Assembly: GCA_028868395.1 (NCBI GenBank)
Contig: JAGWUO010000109.1
Span: 1 to 5,104 of the forward strand
Length of the DNA: 5,104 bases
Direction of reading: 5' to 3'
DNA from: Cytophagales bacterium
GTDB lineage: Bacteria > Bacteroidota > Bacteroidia > Cytophagales > Spirosomataceae
Shown: piece by piece, positions 4,532 to 5,104 of the stretch
Numbering within the stretch: position 1 is the stretch's first letter
How the letters are laid out: every line of letters begins with the position of its first letter
Notes under the pieces: model-generated
What the model was told of the DNA's origin: nothing
Database searches by the model: none
The model's input: only the letters and a program-made list of their open reading frames with translations
Translations under genes and position numbers: made by a program

Positions 4532-5104
4532 TTGGCAATACTAGCACCACTATTCGGCATTTTTACCTCGTTTATTCTTTTGTACTATCTCAGTTCATTG
4601 AATAGATCCAACACGTTTTTAGCCTTGTTTTTCTTGTGCTGCAATGCGGTGCTGATGGTGTATTTTGGATTACACTATAGTAAAATAGAGTTTTGGGAGG
4701 GTATCTGTTTCGTTCATTTCCTACCTCTTTCATTTCTACTAGGTCCTTCTTTGTTTTTTTATGTCAAACATACCGTATCGGAGAACAAACGCCTTAACGT
4801 TTATGACCTAATACATTTAATCCCAGCAGTTTTCACTTTTTTCGCAACTCTGCCTTTTACTACTTTACCTTTAGCCACTAAAACAGCAATAGCCCACGAG
4901 ATTGTGAATATCACGGAGGATTACAATTTAAACTTCCAGTGGGTCACTTTTGAGCAGATACTAGAAGGCCGTTCCATTCATTTGATGCTTTATTGCATTG
5001 CCTCGATTATCTATTTTCTTTGGAATAAAAATCACCTACTAAAGAAGTATGGTTCATTGCCATCGAATCACCGCTTAATTCAAAAGTGGATTTTCTCCTT
5101 AATC
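4532..5104 (+). CDS. AraC-family regulator, N-terminal membrane domain (3' end outside window)
   Basis: The frame is open from just after a TAG at 4526-4528 to the window edge, 191 codons. The only usable codon near the beginning is TTG at 4532, giving an N-terminus that goes straight into a membrane helix (LAILAPLFGIFTSFILLYYL); the next ATG (residue 42) would remove that helix. Hydrophobic helices lie at about residues 2-20, 28-47, 58-78, 93-110 and 149-164. LPLSFLLGPSLFFYVKHT (64-81) and the following YDLIHLIPAVFTFF (91-104) are the signature I associate with Bacteroidota AraC regulators that carry a multi-helix membrane domain before a DNA-binding domain. The HTH itself would lie beyond the window and is not seen, so a membrane sensor without HTH is possible. 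A terminator-like hairpin separates it from the upstream operon, implying its own promoter; TATGTTTA at 4499-4506 is a possible -7 box without a clear partner. It could regulate the neighbouring enzymes, which is inference. Confidence 0.72.
   Translation, partial: MAILAPLFGIFTSFILLYYLSSLNRSNTFLALFFLCCNAVLMVYFGLHYSKIEFWEGICFVHFLPLSFLLGPSLFFYVKHTVSENKRLNVYDLIHLIPAVFTFFATLPFTTLPLATKTAIAHEIVNITEDYNLNFQWVTFEQILEGRSIHLMLYCIASIIYFLWNKNHLLKKYGSLPSNHRLIQKWIFSLI

Overview
This window looks like an ordinary chromosomal stretch from a member of the Bacteroidota, probably of the Cytophagales type. Three things point there: a PorP/SprF-family protein (type IX secretion accessory family), an AraC-type regulator with an N-terminal membrane domain of the kind common in this phylum, and promoter-like elements resembling the phylum's TTG / TAnnTTTG pattern rather than the E. 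coli one. Start codons also lack strong Shine-Dalgarno sequences, as expected. The genus cannot be named from sequence alone.

Layout. Positions 1-497 hold the 3' end of the PorP/SprF-like gene. It converges on a small membrane-protein gene (494-766, minus strand), and the two stop codons overlap in the loop of a GC-rich hairpin. A divergent intergenic region (767-849) carries a striking 25-bp inverted repeat, a good operator candidate, in front of a WYL-domain transcriptional regulator (850-1896). The 150-bp region 1897-2046 contains a promoter-like pair, a textbook intrinsic terminator, a 17-codon open frame running through that terminator, and a second small hairpin just before the next gene. 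Then come two genes in one likely operon: an exported sugar isomerase/epimerase-like TIM-barrel protein (2047-2973) and an exported Gfo/Idh/MocA-family oxidoreductase (3019-4413), closed by an AT-rich palindrome and a terminator-like hairpin (4439-4485). The window ends inside the membrane-domain portion of an AraC-like regulator (4532 onward).

How the parts may work together. Both operon enzymes begin with twin-arginine signals and so probably work in the periplasm. A Gfo/Idh/MocA dehydrogenase paired with an AP-endonuclease-2-fold isomerase/lyase is the pairing used in oxidation-first sugar chemistry, such as inositol catabolism and 3-keto-glycoside cleavage. A role in modifying or cleaving a sugar or glycoside is therefore reasonable, but the substrate is not visible. 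The most interesting non-coding signal is the leader of this operon, where a promoter, an intrinsic terminator and an overlapping short open frame are stacked. That is compatible with attenuation but unproven. I see no mobile element, CRISPR array, rRNA, tRNA or defence system, and no clearly new system.
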